Source of the DNA: an uncultured Pelagibacteraceae bacterium
GTDB lineage: Bacteria; Pseudomonadota; Alphaproteobacteria; Pelagibacterales; Pelagibacteraceae
DNA length: 64,000 nucleotides
Reading direction: 5' to 3'
NCBI GenBank assembly: GCA_902611405.1
Contig: CACLZL010000004.1
Coordinates: 1 to 64,000 of the forward strand
Shown here: piece by piece, positions 32,725-40,939 of the stretch
How positions within the stretch are numbered: position 1 is the stretch's first letter
How the letters are laid out: every line of letters begins with the position of its first letter
Notes under the pieces: generated by a model
The model's input: the letters and a program-made list of their open reading frames with translations, nothing else
What the model was told of the DNA's origin: nothing
Database searches by the model: none
Translations under genes and position numbers: made by a program

Positions 32725-33990
32725 ATGAGCTCTGAAACAAAACAAATTTTAACAACTGACGGAATACCTTTAGAGGTCAGTTTAAAAAAAGCTGAAAAGA
32801 AGAATAAAATAAAGGCATTTCTTCTTGTAGCTCCATTATTATTATTTCTTGTAATTACTTATATCTTTCCAATTGGAGATATGTTTATGAGGAGTGTTGA
32901 TGACAGAATGGTCACCAATATGCTTCCAAAAACATTTAAAGCAATGGAGAAATGGGAAAATTTAGATGAGTTACCTCCAGAAGAAGTATATCGGGGGTTT
33001 TATGAGGATTACAAACTACTTGCTGAAAATCAACAGCATGGAAAATTAGGACAAAGATTAAATAAAGAAAAAAATGGTTTTAATACGATTACCAAAAAAC
33101 TTTTTAGACAAATTAAAAGAAAAAAAATTGATGAAAGCGCTAGTTTAAAAGAGCAAATCAATAAACTTCATAAAAGATGGAGAGATGTGGAATATTGGCA
33201 AGCAATTAAAAGAACCGCTCCTCCTTATACAGCCTCAAAATATTTAAAAGGAATGGACATGTATTTTGCTGCAGATGGGAGCATAGCGCAAGTAGATGAA
33301 GATAGAAGAATTCATAGAATTCTTTGGCTTAGAACCTTAGAAATTGCCTTTTTTGTTACACTTTTTTGCTTCTTTATGGGATACCCAATAGCTCATTTAT
33401 TAGCAACGCTGCCAATGAAATACAGCAACCTATTAATGATTTGTGTGTTACTTCCTTTCTGGACATCTTTACTTGTAAGGACAGCTAGTTGGATGATTTT
33501 GTTGCAACAACAAGGAATAGTTAATGACTTCTTTGTAATGATCGGTTTAGTTTCTGACGATAATAGGCCAGAGATGATGTACAACAAAGTAGGAACTTAT
33601 GTTGCAATGACCCAGATATTATTACCATTTATGGTTCTTCCACTTTATAGTGTTATGAAAACAATTTCGCCAAGCTTAATGAGAGCAGGAAAATCATTAG
33701 GTGGAACACCTTTTGTTGCATTTTGGAAAGTTTATTTCCCTTTAACAATACCAGGTATTGGTGCTGGATGTTTGTTAGTTTTCATATTAGCAATTGGATA
33801 TTATATAACTCCAGCTTTAGTTGGAGGTGCCTCAGGAACATTAATAAGTAATCAGATTGCATTTCATATGAAGACAACACTTGATTGGAGTTTTGCATCA
33901 GCAATGGGATTAATGTTGTTGACTGGAGTTTTAGTTATTTATTGGATTTATAATAAATTAGTTGGAGTTGATAATATTAAATTAGGATAA
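32725..33990 (+). CDS. potB: Pot-type ABC transporter permease (PotB-like) with large insertion
   Basis: A 421-residue permease. TM1 (about 31-52, FLLVAPLLLFLVITYIFPIGD) is followed by a soluble, charged stretch of about 140 residues (55-195) not found in typical 285-310-residue PotB. Then five membrane segments contain the EAA loop near 325-345 (RAGKSLGGTPFVAFWKVYFPLTIPG). With PotC it forms the channel. The insertion lies where the first periplasmic loop is expected and is rich in Lys/Glu (KKLFRQIKRKKIDESAS), so it could touch the binding protein. The start codon lies directly after a terminator's U-tract with no Shine-Dalgarno; Met14-region alternatives do not exist in the first 15 residues, so the start at 32725 is kept. 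Confidence 0.87.
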   Translation: MSSETKQILTTDGIPLEVSLKKAEKKNKIKAFLLVAPLLLFLVITYIFPIGDMFMRSVDDRMVTNMLPKTFKAMEKWENLDELPPEEVYRGFYEDYKLLAENQQHGKLGQRLNKEKNGFNTITKKLFRQIKRKKIDESASLKEQINKLHKRWRDVEYWQAIKRTAPPYTASKYLKGMDMYFAADGSIAQVDEDRRIHRILWLRTLEIAFFVTLFCFFMGYPIAHLLATLPMKYSNLLMICVLLPFWTSLLVRTASWMILLQQQGIVNDFFVMIGLVSDDNRPEMMYNKVGTYVAMTQILLPFMVLPLYSVMKTISPSLMRAGKSLGGTPFVAFWKVYFPLTIPGIGAGCLLVFILAIGYYITPALVGGASGTLISNQIAFHMKTTLDWSFASAMGLMLLTGVLVIYWIYNKLVGVDNIKLG

Positions 33991-33991
33991 T

Positions 33992-34846
33992 ATGGCGCTA
34001 CCAAGTTATACAGAGACAAGATATAGAATTTGGCATTATATTTATATTGCTATTTGTACTTTTGTATTTTTCTTCCTAATTGCACCTTTGTTTGTAATTT
34101 TTCCGTTATCATTCAATGCTGAAGAATTTTTGGTATTTTCTGAAGGGATGAAAAATCTTGATCCTGATGCATTCTCATTAAGATGGTATAAAGATATGAT
34201 TTATGGGACTAAAAATCCTTGGGGATTAGCTGCGAAAAATAGTTTTATAATTGCAATATTCGCAACCATTGGTTCAATAATTTTAGGTACTTTGGCTGCT
34301 TTAGGTTTGAGTAGCAGACATATGCCATACAAAGGAATTATAATGGCTACTTTAATTTCACCAATGATTGTTCCTTTAATTATTTCTGGGGTTGCAATTT
34401 TCTTTTTTATGGCAAAAGCTGGTTTAGCTGCAACACATACAGGAATAGTATTAGCACATATAATTTTAGGTACTCCATTTGTTGTGATTACTGTAACAGC
34501 AACACTTTCTGGTTTTGATCACAGTGTGACAAGGGCTGCAGCGAGTTTAGGAAGTAATCCAGTAAACACATTTATGAAGATCACTCTTCCATTAATATTA
34601 CCCGGTGTTATTTCAGGTGGATTGTTTGCTTTTGTAACTTCATTTGACGAAGTTGTAGTAGTGTTGTTTTTAGCAGGTTTAGAAAATACAACTATTCCTG
34701 TACAAATGTGGACCGGATTAAGAGAGCAATTAAGTCCAACAATTCTTGCTGTAGCAACATGTTTAATTCTCTTATCAACCTTAATACTAGTATCAGCTGA
34801 ATTATTAAGAAGAAGATCTGAGAGATTAAGAGGAATAAATAGATAA
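33992..34846 (+). CDS. potC: Pot-type ABC transporter permease (PotC-like)
   Basis: A 284-residue inner-membrane permease with six hydrophobic segments and the EAA motif near residue 190 (TRAAASLGSNPVNTFMKITLPLILPG). Its length and the N-terminal SLRWYKDMIYG segment are typical of PotC. It follows the PotB-like gene with one base between and pairs with it. The C-terminal helix is ATCLILLSTLILVSAELLRRR with a basic cytoplasmic tail. A 36-base gap separates it from a FadN-type enzyme gene that is probably part of the same operon. Confidence 0.92.
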   Translation: MALPSYTETRYRIWHYIYIAICTFVFFFLIAPLFVIFPLSFNAEEFLVFSEGMKNLDPDAFSLRWYKDMIYGTKNPWGLAAKNSFIIAIFATIGSIILGTLAALGLSSRHMPYKGIIMATLISPMIVPLIISGVAIFFFMAKAGLAATHTGIVLAHIILGTPFVVITVTATLSGFDHSVTRAAASLGSNPVNTFMKITLPLILPGVISGGLFAFVTSFDEVVVVLFLAGLENTTIPVQMWTGLREQLSPTILAVATCLILLSTLILVSAELLRRRSERLRGINR

Positions 34847-34882
34847 TTTACCCAAATAACTTAGTCATATATAGAGATTAGT

Positions 34883-37105
34883 ATGGAAATTAAAAAAGTT
34901 GTAGTTATTGGTTCTGGAACAATGGGTAGTGGAATAGCAGCCCATTTATGTAATGCAGGTGTACCAGTTACTCTTTTAGATTTAACTACTGAAATCAGCG
35001 AAAAAGCTAGAGAAAGAATTCATAAATCTAGACCTCCTTTGCTAATAGATAAAAGCAAAATTAACAATATTAATGTTGGAAATATTGAAGAAAATTTTGA
35101 CGTAGTAAAAGATGCAGATTGGGTGGTAGAGGCAGTAGTAGAAAGAATTGATATTAAACATAATATTTATGAGAAGATATTTAAGAACAGAAAAAAAGGC
35201 GCAATAGTTTCATCAAATACATCATCAATTCCAATTAAAGTTCTATCAGAAAAACTAAATGATGAAGAAAAAAAAGATTTTTGTATCACTCACTTTTTTA
35301 ATCCAGTTAGATACATGGGATTGTTAGAAATTGTTAAAAACGAAAATAACGATTTAAATAAAATCAATTCTTTAAAAAAATTTTGTGAAGTAGAGCTTGG
35401 CAAAGGAGCAATAATTTGCAACGATACCCCAGGTTTTCTAGGTAATAGAATTGGTGTTTATGCAATGCAAGTTGCTATGACGGAAGCATTTAAAATGAAA
35501 CTTTCAATAGAAGAAGCTGACGCAGTTTTTGGCAGACCGATGGGTATACCCAAAACAGGAGTATTTGGATTGTATGATCTAATTGGAATTGATTTGATGG
35601 CCGATGTATTAAAAAGTTTTATTAAGGAACTTTCAGATAAAGACGAATTTCAAATTGTTGCAAAAGAAATTCCGTTAGTAAAAAAATTAATTGAGACTGG
35701 TTATACAGGTCGTAAAGGAAAAGGTGGCTTTTATAGAATGAATAAAAGTGGAGATCAAAAAATTTTAGAAGCAATTAATTTAGAAACAGGAGAGTATTCA
35801 GCAACAAAAAAAATAGATTTAGGAATTGAGACTGTTGACATCAATAATTTAATTAATCGAAAAGATAAGTTTGGTGAGTATGCTTGGATTGTAATTTCAA
35901 AAATAATTAAATATGCATCTTCACTTGTTCCAGGAATTACTGATAAGTTCAATGATATTGATGAAGCTATGAGACTAGGTTTTAATTGGGCAATGGGTCC
36001 TTTTGAAATGTTGAAATCCATAGGGGTAAAGAATTTCTTTGAAAGAATTAATAACTTTGAAAATAATAAATTTTTAGAAAATTTATCAAAAACAAAAGAT
36101 GAAAACTTTTATGGAGAAAGACAAATTTATACAGATATTCAAACTTTAGGAAAAATAAGGCCATCAGCAATTAAAGTAGATAAAAATAATTCTGCTGAAA
36201 TTCATCGATTTAAAGATTTTAATATTGTTGAATTTACGACAAAAGCCTGTGCATTAGATTATGATTCAATGGATGCACTGAAAAATGCAACTGACAAACC
36301 TTTAATAGTAATTAATGAAAGCATGCAATTTTCAGCAGGTGTTAATTTAAGCTATACTATGAATTTCGCCGATGAAGGTGATTTTAAATCAATTGAAAAA
36401 TTTATTAAATATTTTCAAGATACTTGCAAAACTTTAAAATATTCTAAGTACCCAGTTGTATCAGCACCTTCTGGACTTACACTTGGAGGAGGCTTTGAGG
36501 TTTTAGTTCAAAGTAATTTTGTTGCCTCACACACAAATTTAGTCATTGGATTAGTTGAAACTATTGTTGGATTAGTTCCAGCAGGCGGAGGTTGTAAAGA
36601 AATGTTGTGGAGATGGTCACAAACAGAAGAAGCAAAATCAGATCCAGATTATGCACCACTAAAAGTTTTTGATATTATCGGTTATGCTAAAACAGCTACA
36701 TCTCCAATCGAGGCTGAGCCATTAAAGTATTTAAGACCAGAAGATAGAAAAATAATGAACCGAAACAGTCTTTTTGAGGAAGCAAAAAATTTAATTAATC
36801 AAAACACTGATTTTGTTCCACCAGAAGAGTGTAAATTCAAGCTTTCTGGAAAGCCATTGAAAGATAAAATGATTAAGGTTTTAGAGAAATTATACAACGA
36901 AAAGGTAATTTTAGATCATGGTATGCATGTTGGAACTGAGCTTGCAAACGTTTTAAGTGGTGGAGACACTACTATTGAAAAAGTATTGTCAGAGGATGAT
37001 CTGTATAAATTAGAACTAGACTCTTTTATGAGATTGATAGAAACAAAACAAACTCAAGAAAGAATTAAACATACATTATCGACAGGTAAACCTTTAGTTA
37101 ATTAG
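34883..37105 (+). CDS. Bifunctional 3-hydroxyacyl-CoA dehydrogenase / enoyl-CoA hydratase (FadN-type order)
   Basis: A 740-residue protein with the dehydrogenase first: Rossmann motif GSGTMGSGIAAHL (about 10-22), catalytic His in CITHFFNPVRYM and C-terminal dehydrogenase domains to about 390. The crotonase domain follows, with both catalytic Glu positions present: LGGGFEV near 535 and GLVETIVGLVPAGGG near 557. This order (HAD then ECH) is that of Bacillus FadN/YusL, the reverse of E. coli FadB. It performs two beta-oxidation steps on an acyl-CoA in the cytoplasm. No thiolase or acyl-CoA dehydrogenase adjoins it; instead it follows a Pot-type transporter, which suggests the acyl-CoA derives from an imported amine or acid. 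Its stop overlaps the convergent cyclophilin gene by eight bases. Confidence 0.85.
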   Translation: MEIKKVVVIGSGTMGSGIAAHLCNAGVPVTLLDLTTEISEKARERIHKSRPPLLIDKSKINNINVGNIEENFDVVKDADWVVEAVVERIDIKHNIYEKIFKNRKKGAIVSSNTSSIPIKVLSEKLNDEEKKDFCITHFFNPVRYMGLLEIVKNENNDLNKINSLKKFCEVELGKGAIICNDTPGFLGNRIGVYAMQVAMTEAFKMKLSIEEADAVFGRPMGIPKTGVFGLYDLIGIDLMADVLKSFIKELSDKDEFQIVAKEIPLVKKLIETGYTGRKGKGGFYRMNKSGDQKILEAINLETGEYSATKKIDLGIETVDINNLINRKDKFGEYAWIVISKIIKYASSLVPGITDKFNDIDEAMRLGFNWAMGPFEMLKSIGVKNFFERINNFENNKFLENLSKTKDENFYGERQIYTDIQTLGKIRPSAIKVDKNNSAEIHRFKDFNIVEFTTKACALDYDSMDALKNATDKPLIVINESMQFSAGVNLSYTMNFADEGDFKSIEKFIKYFQDTCKTLKYSKYPVVSAPSGLTLGGGFEVLVQSNFVASHTNLVIGLVETIVGLVPAGGGCKEMLWRWSQTEEAKSDPDYAPLKVFDIIGYAKTATSPIEAEPLKYLRPEDRKIMNRNSLFEEAKNLINQNTDFVPPEECKFKLSGKPLKDKMIKVLEKLYNEKVILDHGMHVGTELANVLSGGDTTIEKVLSEDDLYKLELDSFMRLIETKQTQERIKHTLSTGKPLVN

Positions 37106-37748
37106 AATTAAACATTCTAAAGGTTTTAATATAATCAGGTCTTAAAACATAAATTGCCTTATTACCTGTTTTAATTTTAGTTAATATATCTAAACCATAA
37201 ACTACTTTACCAATTGGAGTATATTCACCTTGATAAATTGGAATTTCTTTCAATGTAATAAAGAATTCACTATCCTCTGTATCAAATTCTGTTGTTCTAG
37301 CAAAACCTACACTTCCCTCTGTAAATTTAAAATCGTTACTCAGTTCTGATTTTAACAATCCCAGTCCAGACTTTCCGCTACCAATTTTGGAATAATCTAA
37401 ATTATTTATATTTCCGTACTCAATGTCTCCAGCTTGTACAAAAGTATTTTCTGAAACTTTATAAAAAGCAGAACCATCATACATTCTTTGTTCAATTAAA
37501 ATTTTAAATCTTTCCACTGCTTTAGGAGAAATATCTGGATAAAGTTCAATGATTACATTTCCACACTCAACATTCATCACTGCAATATCATCTGAATTAT
37601 TAAAATTAAGTTTACTTAAATTATTTTTTTCAACAAATAGACATTTATTTTTTAATAAAAAAAAAGATGTAAAAGCAAATATTGAAAGACTAACTAAAAA
37701 TATAAATAAAATTTTTTCAGATTTTGATGCTTTAATAGTTTTGATCAT
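37098..37748 (-). CDS. Membrane-anchored cyclophilin-type peptidyl-prolyl isomerase
   Basis: A 216-residue protein with an N-terminal membrane anchor (about 13-31, ILFIFLVSLSIFAFTSFFL) and a cyclophilin domain (about 55-210). The domain has IIELYPDISPKAVERFK near residue 67, YDGSAFYKV near 90, FVQAGDIEYG near 103 and GEYTPIGKVVYGLDIL near 182. The classical FxGQFTxxNGTGGxSIY stretch is degenerate (SGKSGLGLLKSELSNDFKFT), as in many small bacterial cyclophilins. It would catalyse proline isomerisation in the periplasm. The gene overlaps the start region of its upstream neighbour, the metallopeptidase-like gene at 37732, by 17 bases and ends convergently with the FadN-type gene. Confidence 0.82.
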   Translation of the reverse strand: MIKTIKASKSEKILFIFLVSLSIFAFTSFFLLKNKCLFVEKNNLSKLNFNNSDDIAVMNVECGNVIIELYPDISPKAVERFKILIEQRMYDGSAFYKVSENTFVQAGDIEYGNINNLDYSKIGSGKSGLGLLKSELSNDFKFTEGSVGFARTTEFDTEDSEFFITLKEIPIYQGEYTPIGKVVYGLDILTKIKTGNKAIYVLRPDYIKTFRMFNSN

Positions 37749-38472
37749 AAAATATTTTATCTATTTTAGCTAAGTTTGATTTTATAAAATTCACTTTGTT
37801 ATTTAGGATTTTGTCACTATTAATTTTATCTTCAATTTTTTCTTTATCTGTCATTAAAAATGAAAAAATTTCTGCCATATCTTCAGATGGTACAGATTTA
37901 GAATATTCTGTTAAAAAACCATCAGTTTTTTCATATAGATCTAAATTTAATCTATCAGAACAAGTTGAACATTCAGCATAATTAAATGACGCTGCATTAA
38001 AAGATGAAAATTTTTCCTCATCAAAATATTCAATGTATGTATTTTGAATCATATGAAAAATTTCATGATGTATCATTCTTTCAAAATACTTTTCATTAAA
38101 ATTAATATCTAATATTAAGGTTCTGTTTTTATTATCAGGTATTCCTCCAGTATTAATTTCAGAGATGAATAAATTTTCACAAAATACAATATATTTTAAT
38201 TTTATCTTATTAAGAAAATTAGAATTATATCGATTAAGATTTTTTTCAATTAAAGGAAATTTTGAATTTAAATAATTTATATTAACTTTATCGCAAGAAA
38301 TGTTCTTATTTATACCAATTTTAAAATTACCTTTAGCGCTCAAATAACGAATATTATTATCGTTTTTTAACTTATAAATTTCTAAATTTGGAATTTTTAT
38401 CAGATTATAAATTTCATCAGCATTTACATGCGAAATATGAAAAATAAGAATAAATAAAAATAAAATTTTCAT
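37732..38472 (-). CDS. Secreted HExxH protein, gluzincin-like putative metallopeptidase
   Basis: A 246-residue protein with a signal peptide (MKILFLFILIFHISHVNA, cleavage about residue 18) and a HEIFH zinc motif (His136, Glu137, His140). A downstream SVPSEDMAEIF (Glu201) could give the third ligand, an arrangement found in several small gluzincin families. A CSTC pair (168, 171) may form a disulfide. The rest is Asn/Lys/Ile-rich and I recognise no family beyond the motif. It probably works in the periplasm or outside the cell. It overlaps the cyclophilin gene by 17 bases and may be cotranscribed, hinting at an envelope quality-control pair. The substrate is unknown. Confidence 0.55.
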   Translation of the reverse strand: MKILFLFILIFHISHVNADEIYNLIKIPNLEIYKLKNDNNIRYLSAKGNFKIGINKNISCDKVNINYLNSKFPLIEKNLNRYNSNFLNKIKLKYIVFCENLFISEINTGGIPDNKNRTLILDINFNEKYFERMIHHEIFHMIQNTYIEYFDEEKFSSFNAASFNYAECSTCSDRLNLDLYEKTDGFLTEYSKSVPSEDMAEIFSFLMTDKEKIEDKINSDKILNNKVNFIKSNLAKIDKIFYDQNY

Positions 38473-38525
38473 TAAATTATTATAGACGAATTAGATGAGA
38501 TAATATTATCTTAGATTATTAAAAA

Positions 38526-39485
38526 ATGAAAAAAGAAAGAAACAAAAATCCAATTCAACCAGTTAGTGGAACTAAAGTTCCAAGATTTGCTGGCCCAAGC
38601 ACATTTGCAAGATTACCTGAACTAAGAGATGTAGAAAGTTGTGACGTTGCAATTGTTGGAATTCCGTTTGATGCTGGCACAAGTTATCGACCCGGAGCAA
38701 GATTTGGTCCACAAAGCATTAGGCAAGCTTCTAGACATTTAAGAACTAATTATCATCCTAATTATGATGTTGAGCCTTTTAAAATCCAACAAGTAGCTGA
38801 TGCTGGTGATATCGCTTGCAACCCATTTAGTATTGATGAAGCAATTAAACAAATAGAAGTAGGTGCAACAGATTTACTAAATAAAGTTGGAGGAATTATA
38901 AGTTTAGGTGGAGACCATACTATTGCTGTACCATTGTTAAGAGCAATCAATAAAAAAAATAAGGGCCCTGTATCTTTAGTTCATTTTGATGCCCACTTAG
39001 ATACTTGGGACACATATTTTGGTGCACCTTATACTCACGGAACTCCATTCAGAAGAGCTAGAGAAGAAGGATTATTTTTAGATGATGCTTCTATGCATGT
39101 TGGAATTCGAGGACCACTTTATAGTAGAGATGATATTAAAAATGATGAAAGTTTTGGATTTAAAATAATTCATTGTGATGAGTTTCAAACAGAAGGAACC
39201 GATAAAATAGCTGAAAGAATTAGAAAAAGAGTGGGAGACAATCCTCTATACTTATCAATTGATATAGATGTTTTAGACCCTGCATTTGCTCCAGGTACTG
39301 GTACACCAGAAATTGCAGGTATGACTACAAGAGAAATGGTAAATGTTTTAAGAGGTTTGTCTGGATTAAATTTAGTTTCAGCTGATGTTGTTGAGGTTTC
39401 TCCAGCATATGATCATGCAGAAGTAACTTCTTTAGCAGCAGCAACTATTGTTTATGAATTAACTAATTTATTTGCAAAAACATAA
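38526..39485 (+). CDS. speB: Agmatinase-family ureohydrolase
   Basis: A 319-residue binuclear-metal ureohydrolase with all ligand motifs: His131 (GGDHT), Asp155, His157 and Asp159 (HFDAHLDT), and Asp246/Asp248 (SIDIDVLDP). The lid motif THGTPFRRA near 170 is that of agmatinase, guanidinobutyrase and guanidinopropionase rather than arginase. It removes urea from a guanidino compound, giving putrescine, GABA or beta-alanine depending on substrate. The next gene is an aldehyde dehydrogenase 20 bases on, and a Pot-type importer lies upstream, consistent with agmatine or guanidinobutyrate use. Guanidine hydrolases also belong to this superfamily, so free guanidine is a further option. Confidence 0.85.
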   Translation: MKKERNKNPIQPVSGTKVPRFAGPSTFARLPELRDVESCDVAIVGIPFDAGTSYRPGARFGPQSIRQASRHLRTNYHPNYDVEPFKIQQVADAGDIACNPFSIDEAIKQIEVGATDLLNKVGGIISLGGDHTIAVPLLRAINKKNKGPVSLVHFDAHLDTWDTYFGAPYTHGTPFRRAREEGLFLDDASMHVGIRGPLYSRDDIKNDESFGFKIIHCDEFQTEGTDKIAERIRKRVGDNPLYLSIDIDVLDPAFAPGTGTPEIAGMTTREMVNVLRGLSGLNLVSADVVEVSPAYDHAEVTSLAAATIVYELTNLFAKT

Positions 39486-39505
39486 AGAAAGGATAACGTC
39501 ATAAC

Positions 39506-40939
39506 ATGTTAGACAAAAAAAATTTTTATATTAATGGAGAGTGGGTTAAGCCAAATAGCTCTGAGGAAATTAAAGTAATTGATCCTGCTACAGAAGAAAA
39601 TTGTGCAGTAATTACTTTGGGGAACAAAGCGGATGTGGATATTGCTGTCAATGCAGCTAAAGATGCCTATGTGTCATGGGCCTTTTCTTCTAAAGAAGAA
39701 AGAATTGAATTATTAGAAAAACTTTATGAAAATTATAAGAAAAGATGGGCAGATATTGCAGAAGCTATAACTCTTGAAATGGGTGCTCCAAAAGATTTTG
39801 CAACAAAATTACAAGCAGGCACAGGGGCAAGTCATATTAAATCATTTATTAGATACTTAAAAAATTTTGCATTTGAAAAACCATTAGGAGAGCATGCTCC
39901 TAATCAAAGATTAATTTATGAACCAAAAGGTGTTTGTGCATTAATAACACCATGGAATTGGCCGATGAACCAAGTTTGTTTAAAAGTAATGCCAGCAATA
40001 GCTGCAGGTTGTACAATGGTTTTAAAGCCATCAGAATTAGCACCACTCTCTTCAATGATACTTGCTGAAATTATTGATGATGTAAAATTTCCAAAAGGTG
40101 TGTTCAATTTAGTTAATGGCGATGGAGCAACAACAGGTGATGCTCTTACAAGTCATCCAGATATTAATATGATTTCTTTTACGGGATCAACAAGAGCAGG
40201 AGCCTTGATTTCACAAAATGCTGCTAAAGATTTTAAAAGAGTAAGCTTAGAATTAGGTGGTAAAGGAGCAAATATAATTTTTAAAGATGCTGATTCAGAG
40301 GCTATTGAAAGAGGTGCTTTAAGATGTTTTAGAAATTCTGGACAATCGTGTAATGCACCAACAAGAATGTTAATTGAAAAATCAATGTATGAAGAGGCTA
40401 TTGAGAGATTAAAAAAATATACTGAAAGTTTTGAGGTTGGTGACCCTAAAAAAGAAGGAGAACATATAGGTCCAGTTATTTCAGAAACTCAATACAATAA
40501 AATACAAACTTTAATTCAAAAAGGAATAGATGAAGGTGCAAAATTAGTTGCTGGAGGAACAGGTAAACCTGATGGATTAGACAAAGGTTACTTTGTTAAA
40601 CCAACTGTTTTTGCGGACGTAAATAATAATATGGATGTTGCAAGAACAGAAATTTTTGGACCAGTTTTGTCTGTTATTCCATTTGAAACAGAGGAAGAAG
40701 CAATAAAAATCGCAAATGATACTGCTTATGGATTAACAAACTATATCCAAACCCAAGACTCTGAAAAGGTACAAAGAGTTGCAAGAAAATTAAGATCTGG
40801 AATGGTAGATGTTAATGGAGCTGGAATTGCTGTTGATGCACCTTTCGGTGGTTTTAAACATTCCGGAATAGGTCGTGAAGCAGGCGAACACGGTTTAGAA
40901 GAGTTTTTAGAAGTAAAAGCCGTAGGTGGTTGGAGTTAA
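39506..40939 (+). CDS. NAD-dependent aldehyde dehydrogenase (paralogue B)
   Basis: A 477-residue ALDH with PWNWPMNQ (about 149-156), Glu249 (LELGGKGA) and nucleophile Cys282 (SGQSCNAP). It is similar to the enzyme at 25042-26472 over its whole length, with the same MLDK..FYINGEWV start, RNSGQSC/SNSGQSC site and a C terminus ending EYLEVK- or EFLEVK-type plus GW. It follows the ureohydrolase gene by 20 bases, so 4-aminobutanal or 4-guanidinobutanal oxidation is a likely job. It ends convergently with the ArgE-type gene, overlapping by four bases. Confidence 0.9.
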   Translation: MLDKKNFYINGEWVKPNSSEEIKVIDPATEENCAVITLGNKADVDIAVNAAKDAYVSWAFSSKEERIELLEKLYENYKKRWADIAEAITLEMGAPKDFATKLQAGTGASHIKSFIRYLKNFAFEKPLGEHAPNQRLIYEPKGVCALITPWNWPMNQVCLKVMPAIAAGCTMVLKPSELAPLSSMILAEIIDDVKFPKGVFNLVNGDGATTGDALTSHPDINMISFTGSTRAGALISQNAAKDFKRVSLELGGKGANIIFKDADSEAIERGALRCFRNSGQSCNAPTRMLIEKSMYEEAIERLKKYTESFEVGDPKKEGEHIGPVISETQYNKIQTLIQKGIDEGAKLVAGGTGKPDGLDKGYFVKPTVFADVNNNMDVARTEIFGPVLSVIPFETEEEAIKIANDTAYGLTNYIQTQDSEKVQRVARKLRSGMVDVNGAGIAVDAPFGGFKHSGIGREAGEHGLEEFLEVKAVGGWS

